A stretch of DNA of 25,019 nucleotides from a bacterium (GTDB lineage: Bacteria; Vulcanimicrobiota; Xenobia; Xenobiales; Xenobiaceae): positions 1-25,019 of the forward strand of contig JAFSXH010000221.1 in assembly GCA_017444165.1 (NCBI GenBank), written 5' to 3'. The position numbers and the translations under genes were made by a program. The notes below the pieces were generated by a model, which was given only the letters and a program-made list of their open reading frames with translations, had not been told where the DNA came from and did no database searches. Below, piece after piece: positions 16,401 through 23,900 of the stretch (positions are counted from its first letter, which is position 1; each line of letters opens with the position of its first letter).

Positions 16401-16583
16401 AATTTCATCATCTAAAGAGGCAACTGCCGCCATCCCTAAATTTTCTATCAAACTGGCTCCAGAAAGAGCTACGGAATCATCAGTAGAAATAGTAGCTGCA
16501 CTCTGACCTACAAAACCTGCACCTTGAAGATCACCAGCACCACCTATGTTAGAAATCCCCAATGAACCTAAAATTTTGTCCAT
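10461..16583 (-). CDS. Giant repeat/coiled-coil protein with C-terminal glucosaminidase-like and CHAP domains (2040 aa)
   Basis: Paralog of the 948-aa protein with a large extra middle. The N-terminus starts MDKILGSLGISNIG with TISTDDSVALSGAS and has no Sec signal. A coiled-coil module lies near residues 165-215, an Ala/Gln coiled coil with TDEEGN...VPDEAA near 230-500, and a Gly/Asn linker near 503-530. Five diverged repeats fill about 605-1510, each opening with F-x-D-x-x-T-G and a D/N-E-x-Q stretch. A second copy of the module is at about 1562-1615, then a second Gly/Asn linker. The glucosaminidase-like domain (about 1735-1870) has GAETNWG with Glu1770 and GVGAYDSDP. The CHAP domain (about 1905-2040) has Cys1928 and His1994. 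An AAGGAG lies 12 bases before ATG, rather far. It is first in its transcript. Cell-wall cutting is well supported by family knowledge; fibre or effector roles are inference. Confidence 0.88.
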   Translation of the reverse strand: MDKILGSLGISNIGGAGDLQGAGFVGQSAATISTDDSVALSGASLIENLGMAAVASLDDEIAKQGEIAKGKKGVADEDALNANEAGKQQSLANTRAKIVADILKAANFDLEDAEAEEELANDELDDILAEGEIEGKEANTAEVIEDLEEELEERKAEKEQMLREKEELEEKQSQLVEDLAEAKANGDKAKIAELSEELNGVNEQLDELQDALQDCDDDISNLGNSIGSARDQLQRENEAKAQQQQDRVNAAQEKQQQATQKADEARQNAAQAGQEANQANQAAQQASQNAQQANQKADQSKAEAQEAQSTLDELKNAAQQARQEANQKAEEAKQADSDVAQAQSDLNAAQQATKTVTDEEGNQKEVPDEAAISAAQANLDAAQAAAEEAHAAADVAENEAKQLEDKVSQAEGKNQQAQATAEKDAGEAEQAQKTSDEADKKADSAKETASKQEDKASKADDKATQAASNSEGAQEAAQKTNDNNNQTQAQADRANDNAQQAAANNGNNGGGNNGGGSNNGGGSNGGGRGSSGVGDSGKSATAQKAVEDAKEELAKADDSEEEEVAVADGEKKAGETDEADEADKTKEADKTEEAKKADKFDKIADEKDPYKRMETMFVDPKTGRVEVDAETQGLLDEYNKLNEEANAKDKDKTLSKEEIAERRKQLDDTLKEAGLTTADFDALNHYVGVDNAIQSFVDRADELDQLPWYQAIDAEIGKQMNYADLQKFCKENGVDFNEAKAMANARRTESLEELRANLEESGAAEVDAKGYEEMQKSLDKKEKSIERTEKTIKPTKDEEAKEAQKEMGSKFVDPRTGKLELDKETQGLLDDYNKILEQEKAKGKDRTMTPDELMNKRTELYGKLKEAGYTVDDLDALNEYAATDKAIQDYVNRSEEADGKFFELFQDLDNEHDLRVYCNKHGLDFDKTKEMAQARLDDNASYKQIALEEKAAQDIDVDELYNSIHEEGLDAEADKKVPQTSEEKMRDKFVDPDTGRVTIDDETRQLLEEFAKVDDIFNLPKNNEEFKDRLDFLNKIKEAGYSAEDLRNLNKLMEVDAALDDYVQKAEAADEKGFFGGLFGDLGNDRDLKKFCKENGVDFDQAKEMAQARRVENLVNEQLELENGSAKDVDPDFYNEMQAEILAKADKLGLSDEDLAKEVAAQKAKLEAKAREEDPESYHEDKLEAAKERMAEFFDGKTGQLNLNEEQQAALDKYNEYLAKCEDKDAKGADSVNAYRNMQKALEAAGLSVEDAEALNAYKAKDAAVSSLIDQVKSLGESGEISEEDSAKLARYLHDTCCDADMSMEEIIAMAKERGEDVSALEGIECEDLDLEAQRATAKENMAKYFDGETGLLELDEETQGCLDKFNEVQGLKAKLDAGEITLDEWYEAVEGLDAQLEDAGLTRFDMEALNGYQEIEDFISKCVENHEEQALGQLEGSDKDKALELTGDYLYKKFMMDKLGLSEEDVDNMIHGREVEQIASQQMSLEDLEALGELDPQLAKEMKDKLADMAKKLGINDEEINDKVDKLREEEIEKEPAEALKKYAEELEQYENELEAKLQEKAELEEKKADLAKQYEEAMKNGDYEKAKEIAGQIGKIDDRLETLNGEIEDLKDKITDVTEKADKAKKKLEGQDTSDQAPATQAAPQNAQEAAGSQGQPANNNGGGNNGGGNNGGGGNNGAGGNGGGGNGGVNGAGGANGANNNGKVNRTSKAGDIDLSKCSDADIAKAIQDFCKSKNANVPDGTGELFVKYGKEYDVDPLILVSIAGAETNWGNAGIGLNGWMGVGAYDSDPNNATRNPTFSGVEQQIKQGAETFARLRAHGGGSSSDSVEDQLKAVQSDPNYRWASAGDSWTNNVNSIYHNQVAPYMLEHLEGATTAGSTPGVDAALDEALSMQGMNERSNPGEINAITQDWNQSWALDCQSYPWCAAFATGILAKHGCMDFSGCENVNYTPTLVSWAKNQGLWEAAENGYAPEPGCMIMYDWSGTRSEPDHVGLVVSYDPSTGNIVTIEGNTSNGQVASHTYNISNANVMGFIRLNK
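10960..11063. repeat. 104-bp block identical to 8036-8139
   Basis: Second copy of the identical block, inside the 2040-aa gene. No base differs across 104 positions, including all third codon positions. Confidence 0.9.
11486..11605. repeat. Low-complexity Gly/Asn linker coding repeat, C-terminal side of 2040-aa gene
   Basis: Reiterated GCC/ACC/ATT triplets encode a Gly/Asn/Ala linker directly before the glucosaminidase-like domain, in the same place as the linker of the 948-aa paralog. Confidence 0.75.
12084..14771 (-). repeat. Five diverged tandem protein repeats within the 2040-aa gene
   Basis: The opening F-x-D-x-x-T-G phenylalanines fall at residues 617, 811, 989, 1194 and 1346, giving spacings of 194, 178, 205 and 152. 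Each unit then has a helix with E-T-Q-x-L-L-D-x-Y-N, a K-E-A-G-x-x-x-x-D-x-x-A-L-N segment and a helix around D-x-A-I/V. Units 1-3 also share F/Y-C-x-K/E-x-G-x-D-F and M-A-x-A-R. Units 4 and 5 open F-D-G instead of F-V-D-P and are more diverged. Confidence 0.8.
15001..15078. repeat. Low-complexity Gly/Asn linker coding repeat, N-terminal side of 2040-aa gene
   Basis: A third tract of reiterated Gly/Asn/Ser codons, placed between the Ala/Gln coiled coil and the five-repeat region. It corresponds to the single linker of the 948-aa protein, as if the repeat region and a second linker had been inserted there. Confidence 0.7.
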
Positions 16584-16716
16584 AGATAAGATCTTCTCCT
16601 TATTTCTTGTTAGTTAAGTTATTTATCATTAACAGTTATGAATTTATCTAGACTAGGAGTGGGCATTTAACAAAAAATTTACATTATAGATAAGCTATAC
16701 AATATTGAGATGTATG

Positions 16717-16747
16717 TTTACAACCATGTGCGTTTGTGTGTTATAAA
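16717..16747 (+). promoter_or_regulatory. Possible promoter for the phosphatase/cyclophilin operon
   Basis: TTTACA (5 of 6) and TATAAA (5 of 6) are separated by 19 bases, slightly wide, about 105 bases before the phosphatase start. The 268-base divergent region also holds a TATAAT on the minus strand (16683-16688) without a clear -35 box, which could serve the 2040-aa gene. Confidence 0.3.
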
Positions 16748-16851
16748 AAACATAAGGGGTTACAACGCGAGAATTTGCAGACTTATGAGTGCAAAAAACT
16801 TGCCTTTCCTTGAACTGCAGGATTGCTTAATTAACTAAAAAAGTGTCTTTT

Positions 16852-17496
16852 ATGCTAGAAATATGGTGGGTTCGCCACGGCAGCACAGATTGGAATAAAG
16901 TCAAACGTTGGCAAGGCAACAGCAACGTAGATTTAAATGACGAAGGTCGAGAACAGGCTAAATCTTTGGCAGTAAAGTTAGCCCCCATTCCTTTCGATCA
17001 GGTTTGGAGTTCTGATCTCAGCAGATGTTACGAAACGGCTAAATTAGCTTTGCCTCTCATTGATAATATTCGCCAGGATCAGCGTTTAAGAGAGATAAAT
17101 TTCGGTTTGGTAGAAGGACACACTTGGTCGGAATTATCCCCAGAGCTACAGCAAGAAGTCTCCAATTGGTGGAAAGATCCTTATAACTTGCGTTTTCCAG
17201 GTACAGAAGAGACTCTGCAAGATGTAGCCGAGCGTTTAGAATCTTGGTTAAAAGATCTGCCTAGAGAAGGGCGCATAATCGCTTTTTCTCACGGTGGACT
17301 AATTAGGACAGCAGTTTGGCAAGTAGTAGGTCCTCCTACAGATGAACGTCAATGGGGTATGGAATTAGGAAATACAGGCATTGTCAGAATACGCTATAAT
17401 GAAGGTTTCCCTATTTTAACGGCCTTTAATGATATAACTCACCTAAAAAATTACTGGCAAGCCCCGCCAGCTCAAAACGTCCCTGGCAGTAAATGA
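16852..17496 (+). CDS. Histidine phosphatase (phosphoglycerate-mutase-like) family protein
   Basis: This 214-residue enzyme belongs to the histidine phosphatase superfamily, which forms a phosphohistidine intermediate to remove or shift phosphate. The catalytic motif is VRHGSTDWN with Arg8-His9, the second His is His147 in SHGG, and the likely proton donor is Glu81 (LREINFG), all at normal spacing. The length fits the small cobC/gpm-like group. The ATG at 16852 gives the family-typical start MLEIWWVRHG; a GTG nine bases earlier is possible. Neither has a good ribosome site. The three cyclophilin genes follow on the same strand at short spacing, suggesting one transcript. The substrate (phosphoglycerate, a cobalamin or riboside intermediate, or another) cannot be decided from sequence. 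Confidence 0.9.
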   Translation: MLEIWWVRHGSTDWNKVKRWQGNSNVDLNDEGREQAKSLAVKLAPIPFDQVWSSDLSRCYETAKLALPLIDNIRQDQRLREINFGLVEGHTWSELSPELQQEVSNWWKDPYNLRFPGTEETLQDVAERLESWLKDLPREGRIIAFSHGGLIRTAVWQVVGPPTDERQWGMELGNTGIVRIRYNEGFPILTAFNDITHLKNYWQAPPAQNVPGSK

Positions 17497-17534
17497 TTCA
17501 ACATGAATAATCTTTGAGAAAGGATGATAATAAT

Positions 17535-18254
17535 TTGTATAAATTTTGGTATATAACTACAGCCTCCCTACTGCTCGGTAGCTCACTTCTGTTTCCCAAA
17601 ATAATGACTGTAGCTGACAACAATACTCCTAATCCTCAGATAGTAACCTCACCAGAGGCGAAAAATTTTGATCTTTTAGTCCCTTTCAATGCCACTACTG
17701 CTCCAAACATTACTAAAATTATCAAGGTTCGTTTCACTACAACTGAAGGGGATCTAGAGATCAATGTATACCCCGAGGCCGCTCCCAACGCTTCAAAACG
17801 TTTTATTGATCTGATAAATATAGGTTTTTACAATTACACACCCATATTTAGAGTAGTGCGCACTCCTCGCCCCTTCGTGGCTCAGTTCGGGATTAACTGG
17901 CGTGAGGGTATGAACGAATTAAGAACCAGAAACTTTAACGATGATCCTAGTCTGTTCCGTTTAAACAGAGGCACTTTAGCCTTCGCTAAAGCTGGTCCTA
18001 ATATTAACTCGACACAAGTATTTATTAATTACGACAATAATGATTTTTTGCGTGATCAAAATTTCACTGCCTTTGCCGTAGTTACCAAGGGAATGGATAT
18101 AGCTGACAAATTTAAATCAGTTGGTGATCCTGGTAGTGGGTTAAATCAGAATATGTTATGGATGAACGGTGAAGCGTATCTGCGCAGTCTGTCCGCTCCC
18201 AATAAACCGACCATGATCGAATCAGCCCAAGTTATTGAAGGAGATGAAAAATGA
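17535..18254 (+). CDS. Cyclophilin-type peptidyl-prolyl isomerase with N-terminal hydrophobic segment
   Basis: Cyclophilins speed cis-trans change at Xaa-Pro bonds and help proteins fold. The domain (about residues 55-220) shows TTTEGDLEINVYPEAAPN, the catalytic-Arg strand FRVV, then PFVAQFGINW and GTLAFAKAGPNINSTQVF, all matching the family. The N-terminus is YKFWYITTASLLLGSSLLF, a hydrophobic segment without a lipobox Cys, so the protein is probably periplasmic or membrane-anchored. TTG at 17535 is preferred because AAAGGA lies 10 bases upstream and it lines up with the next paralog. A TTG at 17514 would add seven residues. The start of the following gene overlaps this stop by four bases (ATGA), indicating coupled translation. 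It is first of three tandem paralogs. Confidence 0.87.
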   Translation: MYKFWYITTASLLLGSSLLFPKIMTVADNNTPNPQIVTSPEAKNFDLLVPFNATTAPNITKIIKVRFTTTEGDLEINVYPEAAPNASKRFIDLINIGFYNYTPIFRVVRTPRPFVAQFGINWREGMNELRTRNFNDDPSLFRLNRGTLAFAKAGPNINSTQVFINYDNNDFLRDQNFTAFAVVTKGMDIADKFKSVGDPGSGLNQNMLWMNGEAYLRSLSAPNKPTMIESAQVIEGDEK

Positions 18255-19051
18255 ACAACTACTCAAAAATAGCCCTAGCAACACTGCTTTTGGGAACAAC
18301 TTTGCAGTTTGCCTGTACCCAAGCGCCTAAAGATATTAAAAAGCCAGAAAATCCCCAGGTGAAGGTTAGTCAGGGACAAGAAGAGACAGGGGAATTACCC
18401 TGCCAAGACAAGCTCATAAGTTGCGAATCGAAAGGATACCGTTCCTTAGTTCCTTATGAAGATCAGAAAGCTAACGCTCCCAAGATCGATCAATATTATT
18501 TAGCTCGTTTTGAAACGACTGAAGGTGATATTGATATAGAAATTTATCCCCAAGCGGCCCCCAATGCTGCCCGCCGTTTCGTAACTTTGATTGATAAAGG
18601 TTTTTACAACGATATTCCCATATTCCGCGTTGTTAAACATCCTCAGCCCTTTGTTGCCCAATTCGGTATCAATTGGCGCAAAGGTTTGATCGATTGGAGA
18701 GATAAGAATTTTAACGATGATCCTTGTATATTTAAACTTGAACCTGGAACTTTAGCTTTTGCCAAAGCTGGTCCTAATACTAATTCCACTCAAGTATTCA
18801 TCAATTATATCAATACGGATCCTCTGCGCAGTCAGAACTTCACCACCTTCGCTAAAGTTGTTAAAGGCTTTGAGAACACAGACAAATTCAAATCTGTGGG
18901 TGATCCTGCTATGGGCCTGGATCAAGGCGCACTTTGGAATTACGGCGAGTCCTACCTCGAAAGTTTACCTAGCGATCAAAAGCCAACTATGATCAAAAAA
19001 GCCTACTTGATCGGCAACGATACCACACCTAAAGCTGAAGAAAAGAAATAA
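18251..19051 (+). CDS. Cyclophilin-type peptidyl-prolyl isomerase, probable lipoprotein
   Basis: A 266-residue paralog of the preceding gene. The N-terminus MNNYSKIALATLLLGTTLQ is a signal sequence, with Cys22 in LQFAC. This is an atypical lipobox (Gln at -3), so lipidation is likely rather than certain. A Lys/Glu/Pro-rich spacer containing two further cysteines follows. The cyclophilin domain (about 80-245) has TTEGDIDIEIYPQAAPN, FRVV, PFVAQFGINW and GTLAFAKAGPNTNSTQVF. AGGAG stands just before the ATG and the gene overlaps its upstream neighbour by four bases. It would act on folding of proteins in the periplasm or at a membrane face. Which membrane holds it is not clear. Confidence 0.88.
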   Translation: MNNYSKIALATLLLGTTLQFACTQAPKDIKKPENPQVKVSQGQEETGELPCQDKLISCESKGYRSLVPYEDQKANAPKIDQYYLARFETTEGDIDIEIYPQAAPNAARRFVTLIDKGFYNDIPIFRVVKHPQPFVAQFGINWRKGLIDWRDKNFNDDPCIFKLEPGTLAFAKAGPNTNSTQVFINYINTDPLRSQNFTTFAKVVKGFENTDKFKSVGDPAMGLDQGALWNYGESYLESLPSDQKPTMIKKAYLIGNDTTPKAEEKK

Positions 19052-19066
19052 AAATAGGAGAAAAAA

Positions 19067-19642
19067 ATGTCAAACTATCGCACTTTAACACCTTATGATA
19101 CTAAAGCTCCCCAAATAACCGAATTTACTTTAGTTCGCTTCGAAACAACTGAGGGTGACATTGATATAGAAGTCTATCCTCAAGCAGCTCCCAACGCCGC
19201 AGAACGCTTTGTAAAGTTGGTCAGCATCGGTTATTATGATCAAACTCCGATCTTCCGTGTGGTGGAAAACTTCGTAGCCCAGTTCGGTATCAACTGGCGC
19301 AAAGGCATGAGCCAGTGGCGCGACAACAACTTCAAAGATGATCCTTGTCTCTTTCACTTGGATGCAGGAACTTTAGCCTTCGCCAAAGCTGGCCCCAACA
19401 CCAACTCCACCCAAGTATTTATCAACTACGTAAATACCGATTTCTTGAGAGCCCAGAACTTTACCACCTTTGCTAAAGTAATTAAAGGTTTCGAGATTAC
19501 ATCCAAGTTTAAACGCGTCGGCGATCCCAGCATGGGCTTGAGCCAAGGCCAACTCTGGACGAACGGCGAGGCCTACCTCTCATCCCTGCCCGAACGCCAA
19601 AAGCCCACTATGATCAAGAGAGCTTATATCGTTAATCAATAA
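19067..19642 (+). CDS. Cyclophilin-type peptidyl-prolyl isomerase without signal peptide
   Basis: The shortest of three tandem copies, 191 residues and essentially only the domain. It begins MSNYRTLTPYDTKAPQI with no hydrophobic stretch, so it should be cytosolic. Family motifs are TTEGDIDIEVYPQAAPN, FRVV, NFVAQFGINW and GTLAFAKAGPNTNSTQVF. TAGGAG lies 6 bases before ATG and the gap from the previous gene is only 15 bases. The region FRVVENFVAQ lacks the extra residues seen as RTPRP or KHPQP in the other two copies. It is last in its operon. A nested inverted repeat follows and may help end transcription. Confidence 0.88.
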   Translation: MSNYRTLTPYDTKAPQITEFTLVRFETTEGDIDIEVYPQAAPNAAERFVKLVSIGYYDQTPIFRVVENFVAQFGINWRKGMSQWRDNNFKDDPCLFHLDAGTLAFAKAGPNTNSTQVFINYVNTDFLRAQNFTTFAKVIKGFEITSKFKRVGDPSMGLSQGQLWTNGEAYLSSLPERQKPTMIKRAYIVNQ

Positions 19643-19838
19643 CGCACAGTCCTAGATAAAATTTGGCCTTTTGTGGTGAACCGACCTTTTTTAATTCGTA
19701 ATTCATAATGCGTAATTCGTAATTGGGATGGATTACTTATTTCTTTCCCAAATAATTATGCGTTACTAATTAAGCATTACGAATTGTTAAAGAGCGGAAG
19801 GAAAACCCAAAAGGCCATAACTTCAGCCACAACGCACA
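19641..19838. repeat. Nested inverted-repeat (foldback) element between convergent genes
   Basis: Outer arms TGGCCTTTTG (19664-19673) and CAAAAGGCCA (19808-19817) are perfect inverted repeats. Inside them, AATTCGTAAT (19693-19702) pairs with ATTACGAATT (19776-19785), and CCC/GGG tracts near 19725 and 19748 pair nearer the centre. The 12-mer TAATTCGTAATT also occurs twice directly (19692-19703, 19713-19724). The 8-mer AACGCACA occurs at both outer flanks (19641-19648 and 19831-19838), like a duplicated target, though 13-15 bases away from the arms. No coding frame is seen. It resembles a MITE or REP-type element. Confidence 0.65.
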
Positions 19839-19864
19839 AAACCCACAGAAACTAAACTCAAGAA

Positions 19865-20899
19865 TTACTTGCACATATTTTTGCGCAAAATTTCTTTAAG
19901 TTTATTTCTAAAATCAGCACTGGAGCATATATTCATCTTCAAATTAGCCGACTTATGCGAGTAAACCTCATTGCTCAAAAAGACGAGAAAACAGTTTTCT
20001 GATTTTAATTTAAAAGTATCTGCAAACGATTCATAAGATGAAATGCTGTCAACGTAATTGTAGTTGCCGCCAGACTTACACTCAAACCAATAATATTCTC
20101 CATTGAAATAACAGAGCAAATCGCGCTCTCTGGAGATCTGACCATCTTCGCAAAGTATCCTAGCATTGCGAATAAGTTCAAAATCTTCAGCTGAGACATT
20201 CATCTCTTTAGCAAATTCTCTTACAACTTTAATTACTTCTTGAGCGACATACCTCTCAAACCAAAAACCGCTAAAAAAATTGTGTACTATACCGATATTG
20301 TTCGCTCTTAAGTGTATTTTATAACCAGGGTAATCAGAACATTTGTACTCGTCAAAGAAAGCCATCTCATAAAGCGCACTGCAAAGTCTATAAATAACTT
20401 GACGAGCTGGAGCTGCTACAATTCCTAAATCTATAACGAAATTGGCTCCACTGCGCAGATTAACCTTTACTTGAGCCAAGAGATCAGCTAAATCTTTGTA
20501 ATTTTTTCCCATAAAATAAGCCACATCATCTAACTGTTCATCGAGGATCAACGGATCTACAGGAGTAAAAGCTCCTGATATTTCTATGGAGCGCGTTTCT
20601 AAGAACTTACTCAAATGGGGATAGAGCTTGGCATAATTTACACTTACCGTGCGAGGCAAAAGATCGCCATTAAACTCTTCGGTATCCGAAGATACATAGT
20701 TAGCTAAAGTATCTTCAACCACCGATTTAACTGGAAGTTTAGGTGAAGCGGGCTTTTCTAAAATGGAAGGAACAGTAGCTTGCACTACCTCCTTGCTATA
20801 ATGTTCTCTCCTCTTAGTCTTAGGTTTAGACTCCAAAGCATCAGCTACACGCTCTAAAGCTACAGCTATTCTCTCTAATAAAGTTTCAATCTTCGACAT
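19865..20899 (-). CDS. PD-(D/E)XK nuclease-like protein
   Basis: This 344-residue protein opens with an amphipathic helix (LLERIAVALERVADALES) and a basic, Pro-rich segment. Residues about 90-230 are a helical/strand domain I do not recognise. The C-terminal part carries a PD-(D/E)XK-type core: Asp260 in RERDLLCYF, then E273-C-K275 in WFECKSGG, with 12 residues between Asp and Glu. That spacing and the following Gly fit nuclease families such as those with an N/R-E-x-D...E-x-K core. No signal peptide is seen. The gene starts six bases after the LRR gene stop with only a weak ribosome site, so translation is probably coupled. DNA or RNA cleavage is inferred from the motif; the target is unknown. 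Confidence 0.8.
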   Translation of the reverse strand: MSKIETLLERIAVALERVADALESKPKTKRREHYSKEVVQATVPSILEKPASPKLPVKSVVEDTLANYVSSDTEEFNGDLLPRTVSVNYAKLYPHLSKFLETRSIEISGAFTPVDPLILDEQLDDVAYFMGKNYKDLADLLAQVKVNLRSGANFVIDLGIVAAPARQVIYRLCSALYEMAFFDEYKCSDYPGYKIHLRANNIGIVHNFFSGFWFERYVAQEVIKVVREFAKEMNVSAEDFELIRNARILCEDGQISRERDLLCYFNGEYYWFECKSGGNYNYVDSISSYESFADTFKLKSENCFLVFLSNEVYSHKSANLKMNICSSADFRNKLKEILRKNMCK

Positions 20900-20905
20900 A
20901 ATCTT

Positions 20906-23900
20906 CTAGCGGCGTTTCCTTTTCATGTTAGCTTGACGTTTTAAATATTTGCTCTTTTTTTTATCATTTTTATCTTCTTCAGCCACAACTTCCTCGACCG
21001 AATTTACTTCCTCAGGAATTATGTTTTTATCTTTCATTACTTCTTCTTGAGCAGAAATAAACTCTTTCCATTTAGTGGCAGGAAGATCTTCGCACTTTAT
21101 CCCTAGATTACTAAAATAATTCCACGCTGGCGAATTTCTGGGTGTTAAAACTGTCAACTGTTCAAAAACATCAATAAGTTTATTATCTCCTAACTTACCA
21201 AAATTTACACAAGTAGGAGGTACACCTAAATAACGCAATTTGCGACAACCGAAAAGCAAACCACTCCCTAAAGAGATTACATTTTCAGGAATAAATAACT
21301 CTTCCAAATTGATACAATCAGCAAAAGCAAAATCTCCAATCTCCTCTAAAAGATCGGATAACATGATCCTCTGCAACCTATCACAGGCGCAAAAAGCGTG
21401 ATCACCTATATAAGTCACTGTACGCGGAAGTTCAATATATTTAAGAGCTACACAACCTCTAAAGGCATTGTTATCTATAATCTTAAGATTTTCGGACAGT
21501 TTGACTATTTCTAAATTTTTACAACCGCGAAAAGCCTCTTTTCCTATTCTTAGTAAATCTCTCCCCAAAGAAACTTCTTCGACAACATCGTCACCTTTAA
21601 GAAAACCATCAGTCAAAGCTGTAATAATCCTACCATCTTCTAACGTGTTAGGAACCTGAATGACTTTTTTGCCTAAACGAGGACATTTAGCCAATGTTAC
21701 ATCATCTTTGGACTTTTTCCAAATCTTTTCTTCATCATTTTCCGCTAGAGAGAGAGCTTTTTCTATGGTCTCAACAGCTCCACGCAAGACGCTGAGTTCT
21801 TGATGTTCTTCAGAGACACTATCCTGTGCACTCTCCTCCACAGAATAAAGACTATTTTTCAAAATCTCATTTATAGAATAAAAAAGCTTGGAAGAATTGA
21901 GCGTCTGTTTAATCTTTTCACTGTTTTTATCTTCTTCCCAAACTCGCTTTTCTTGAGCTACATTTAAAACTTCTAAAGCAGCTCGCCAAATATCTAATTT
22001 TGCATCCTCCAAACGCAAATTTAATATTCCTGAATTGACAACTTGTTTGTAAGATCTCCTCAAAGATTCCATGAAATTGACACTCAAATTCACATCACGA
22101 GAAGTTGTCTCTACTCTCTCTAGAGCGGAAGATATAACCTCTTCACTCTTCCTGTGAACTTTGTCCGAGTTTTGGAAACTCATCCCTAAGCCATCCAAAA
22201 TCTGATTAGACTTCTTTGGACGAAGGGAATCAGGCTGATATTTCTCGCTATTAAATCTTCTCAGTTCAACTTTTAGATTGTATTTTTTAGCATACTCATG
22301 AGCAACAGAATTTTCTTCACAAACAATAACTAATTTATCTGTAAAATTTTTATCTTGTGTCAGAGCATTGCATTGACCAAAGATAGGAGAAAAATCACCA
22401 GACACGTTACCAAAATGATGAACAGAGGGAGGAATAACGACCCTTTCTAAAGCTGGACAATTAGAAAAAGCTCCTAATCCGATGGAGCGCGTACCTTCAG
22501 GTATAACAACACACTTCAAACTAGTACAATAAGCAAAGGTATAATCACCTATTGAAATAAGACTATCTGATAATTTAAGATCTTCCAAATTGGCACAGGC
22601 AAAGAAAGCCCAGTTATCTACACTTTCTACCGAATCGGGCAGATTAACACTGCGCAGAGATTTACATCCCCAAAAGGCACATTTGTCAATGACCTTCAAA
22701 TTTATCGACCAATCGATCTTCTGTAAAAAAACACAGCCCCAAAAAGCACTCTTGCCGATAGAAGTCAACATGTTGCCACAATCAAGATGAACGACACAAC
22801 GATTGCAAAAGGCCCTATTGCCTATGACATTTATATTCTCTAAATAAATAGCCACGGGCATAGAGCGTCTGGTATCAGCTTTCTTCTCATAAGCCTTGTG
22901 ACGTATAGCGTTGCGTCCATCTTTGAGAACAACAGCACCATAAGAATTGGGACGAATGTAGATAATACTTATCTTATTACCTATAGGTTTTGAAGTTAGA
23001 TATTCATCCTCGATAATGTAATCATCTTCTGAAGATTCTGCCTCTTCAGCCTCTTGAGATGACTCAACATCACCTTCAAGAAATTCATTTAAAACTAAAT
23101 CGTAAAATTTGATGCGATAAGCTGAAGCGTATTTGCGAGCCTCCGTATTAGCACTCCCGACTATAACTAAGTTATTAGCTTCAGTATCAAATATATCTTC
23201 ATATTTTTTATCATTACCAAATATTCTGACTGAGCCAGGTAAATTTATACGTTCTAGATTGCGACAACCAGCAAAAGCATCTTTGCCGATAAAGTGTAAG
23301 CCTTCATTAATTTTAACTTCGAGTAAATTAGTACATTTGGCAAAAGAGCGAGGAGCTAAACTTTTTAAACTGCCAGGCAAATACAATTTCTCTAAAGCGC
23401 AACAACCACTGAAAGCGTAAGCACCAATATTGACAACCTGCTCACCTAATTCTAAATTGCTCAAATTATAACAATCGCGACAGAGACGATCAGGTACGTA
23501 AGTCACCCCCTGAGGTAAACGGAAACTCTTCAGAGTACTGCAACCTTCAAAAGAACTCTTCTCCAGTTTGACTACGCTGTCAGGAATTTCTATGTTTTCC
23601 AATTTTTGACAATTTTCAAAGGCCCCATCCTTGATAGTGGCTAGACAATTGGGCAAATAGACACGCTCCAAAGATTTACAACCAGAAAATGCTCGAGAAC
23701 CAATATACTCCAAACGACAAGAACTAATGTCAATTTCGCGCAAATTGACACAATCACAGAAGACTCTAGATTCTAAACGATCTATATTAGCAGGCAAAGT
23801 TATATTAACTATACTGCTACAGCCACTAAAAGCACTGACACCTATATAGTGCAACTTATTGCCAATATAGACGTTAGTCAAACTACTGCAATTACAAAAA

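Noticed and set aside
7537..16583. Prophage endolysin or tape-measure genes
   Set aside because: Domain ends resemble endolysins and the length and coils recall tape measures, but no capsid, portal, tail, integrase or holin genes are near, and the neighbours are ordinary chromosomal genes.
16584..16851. Possible small RNA or riboswitch in the divergent gap
   Set aside because: The region is AT-rich with promoter-like boxes, but I find no stable conserved fold or small open frame with a ribosome site.
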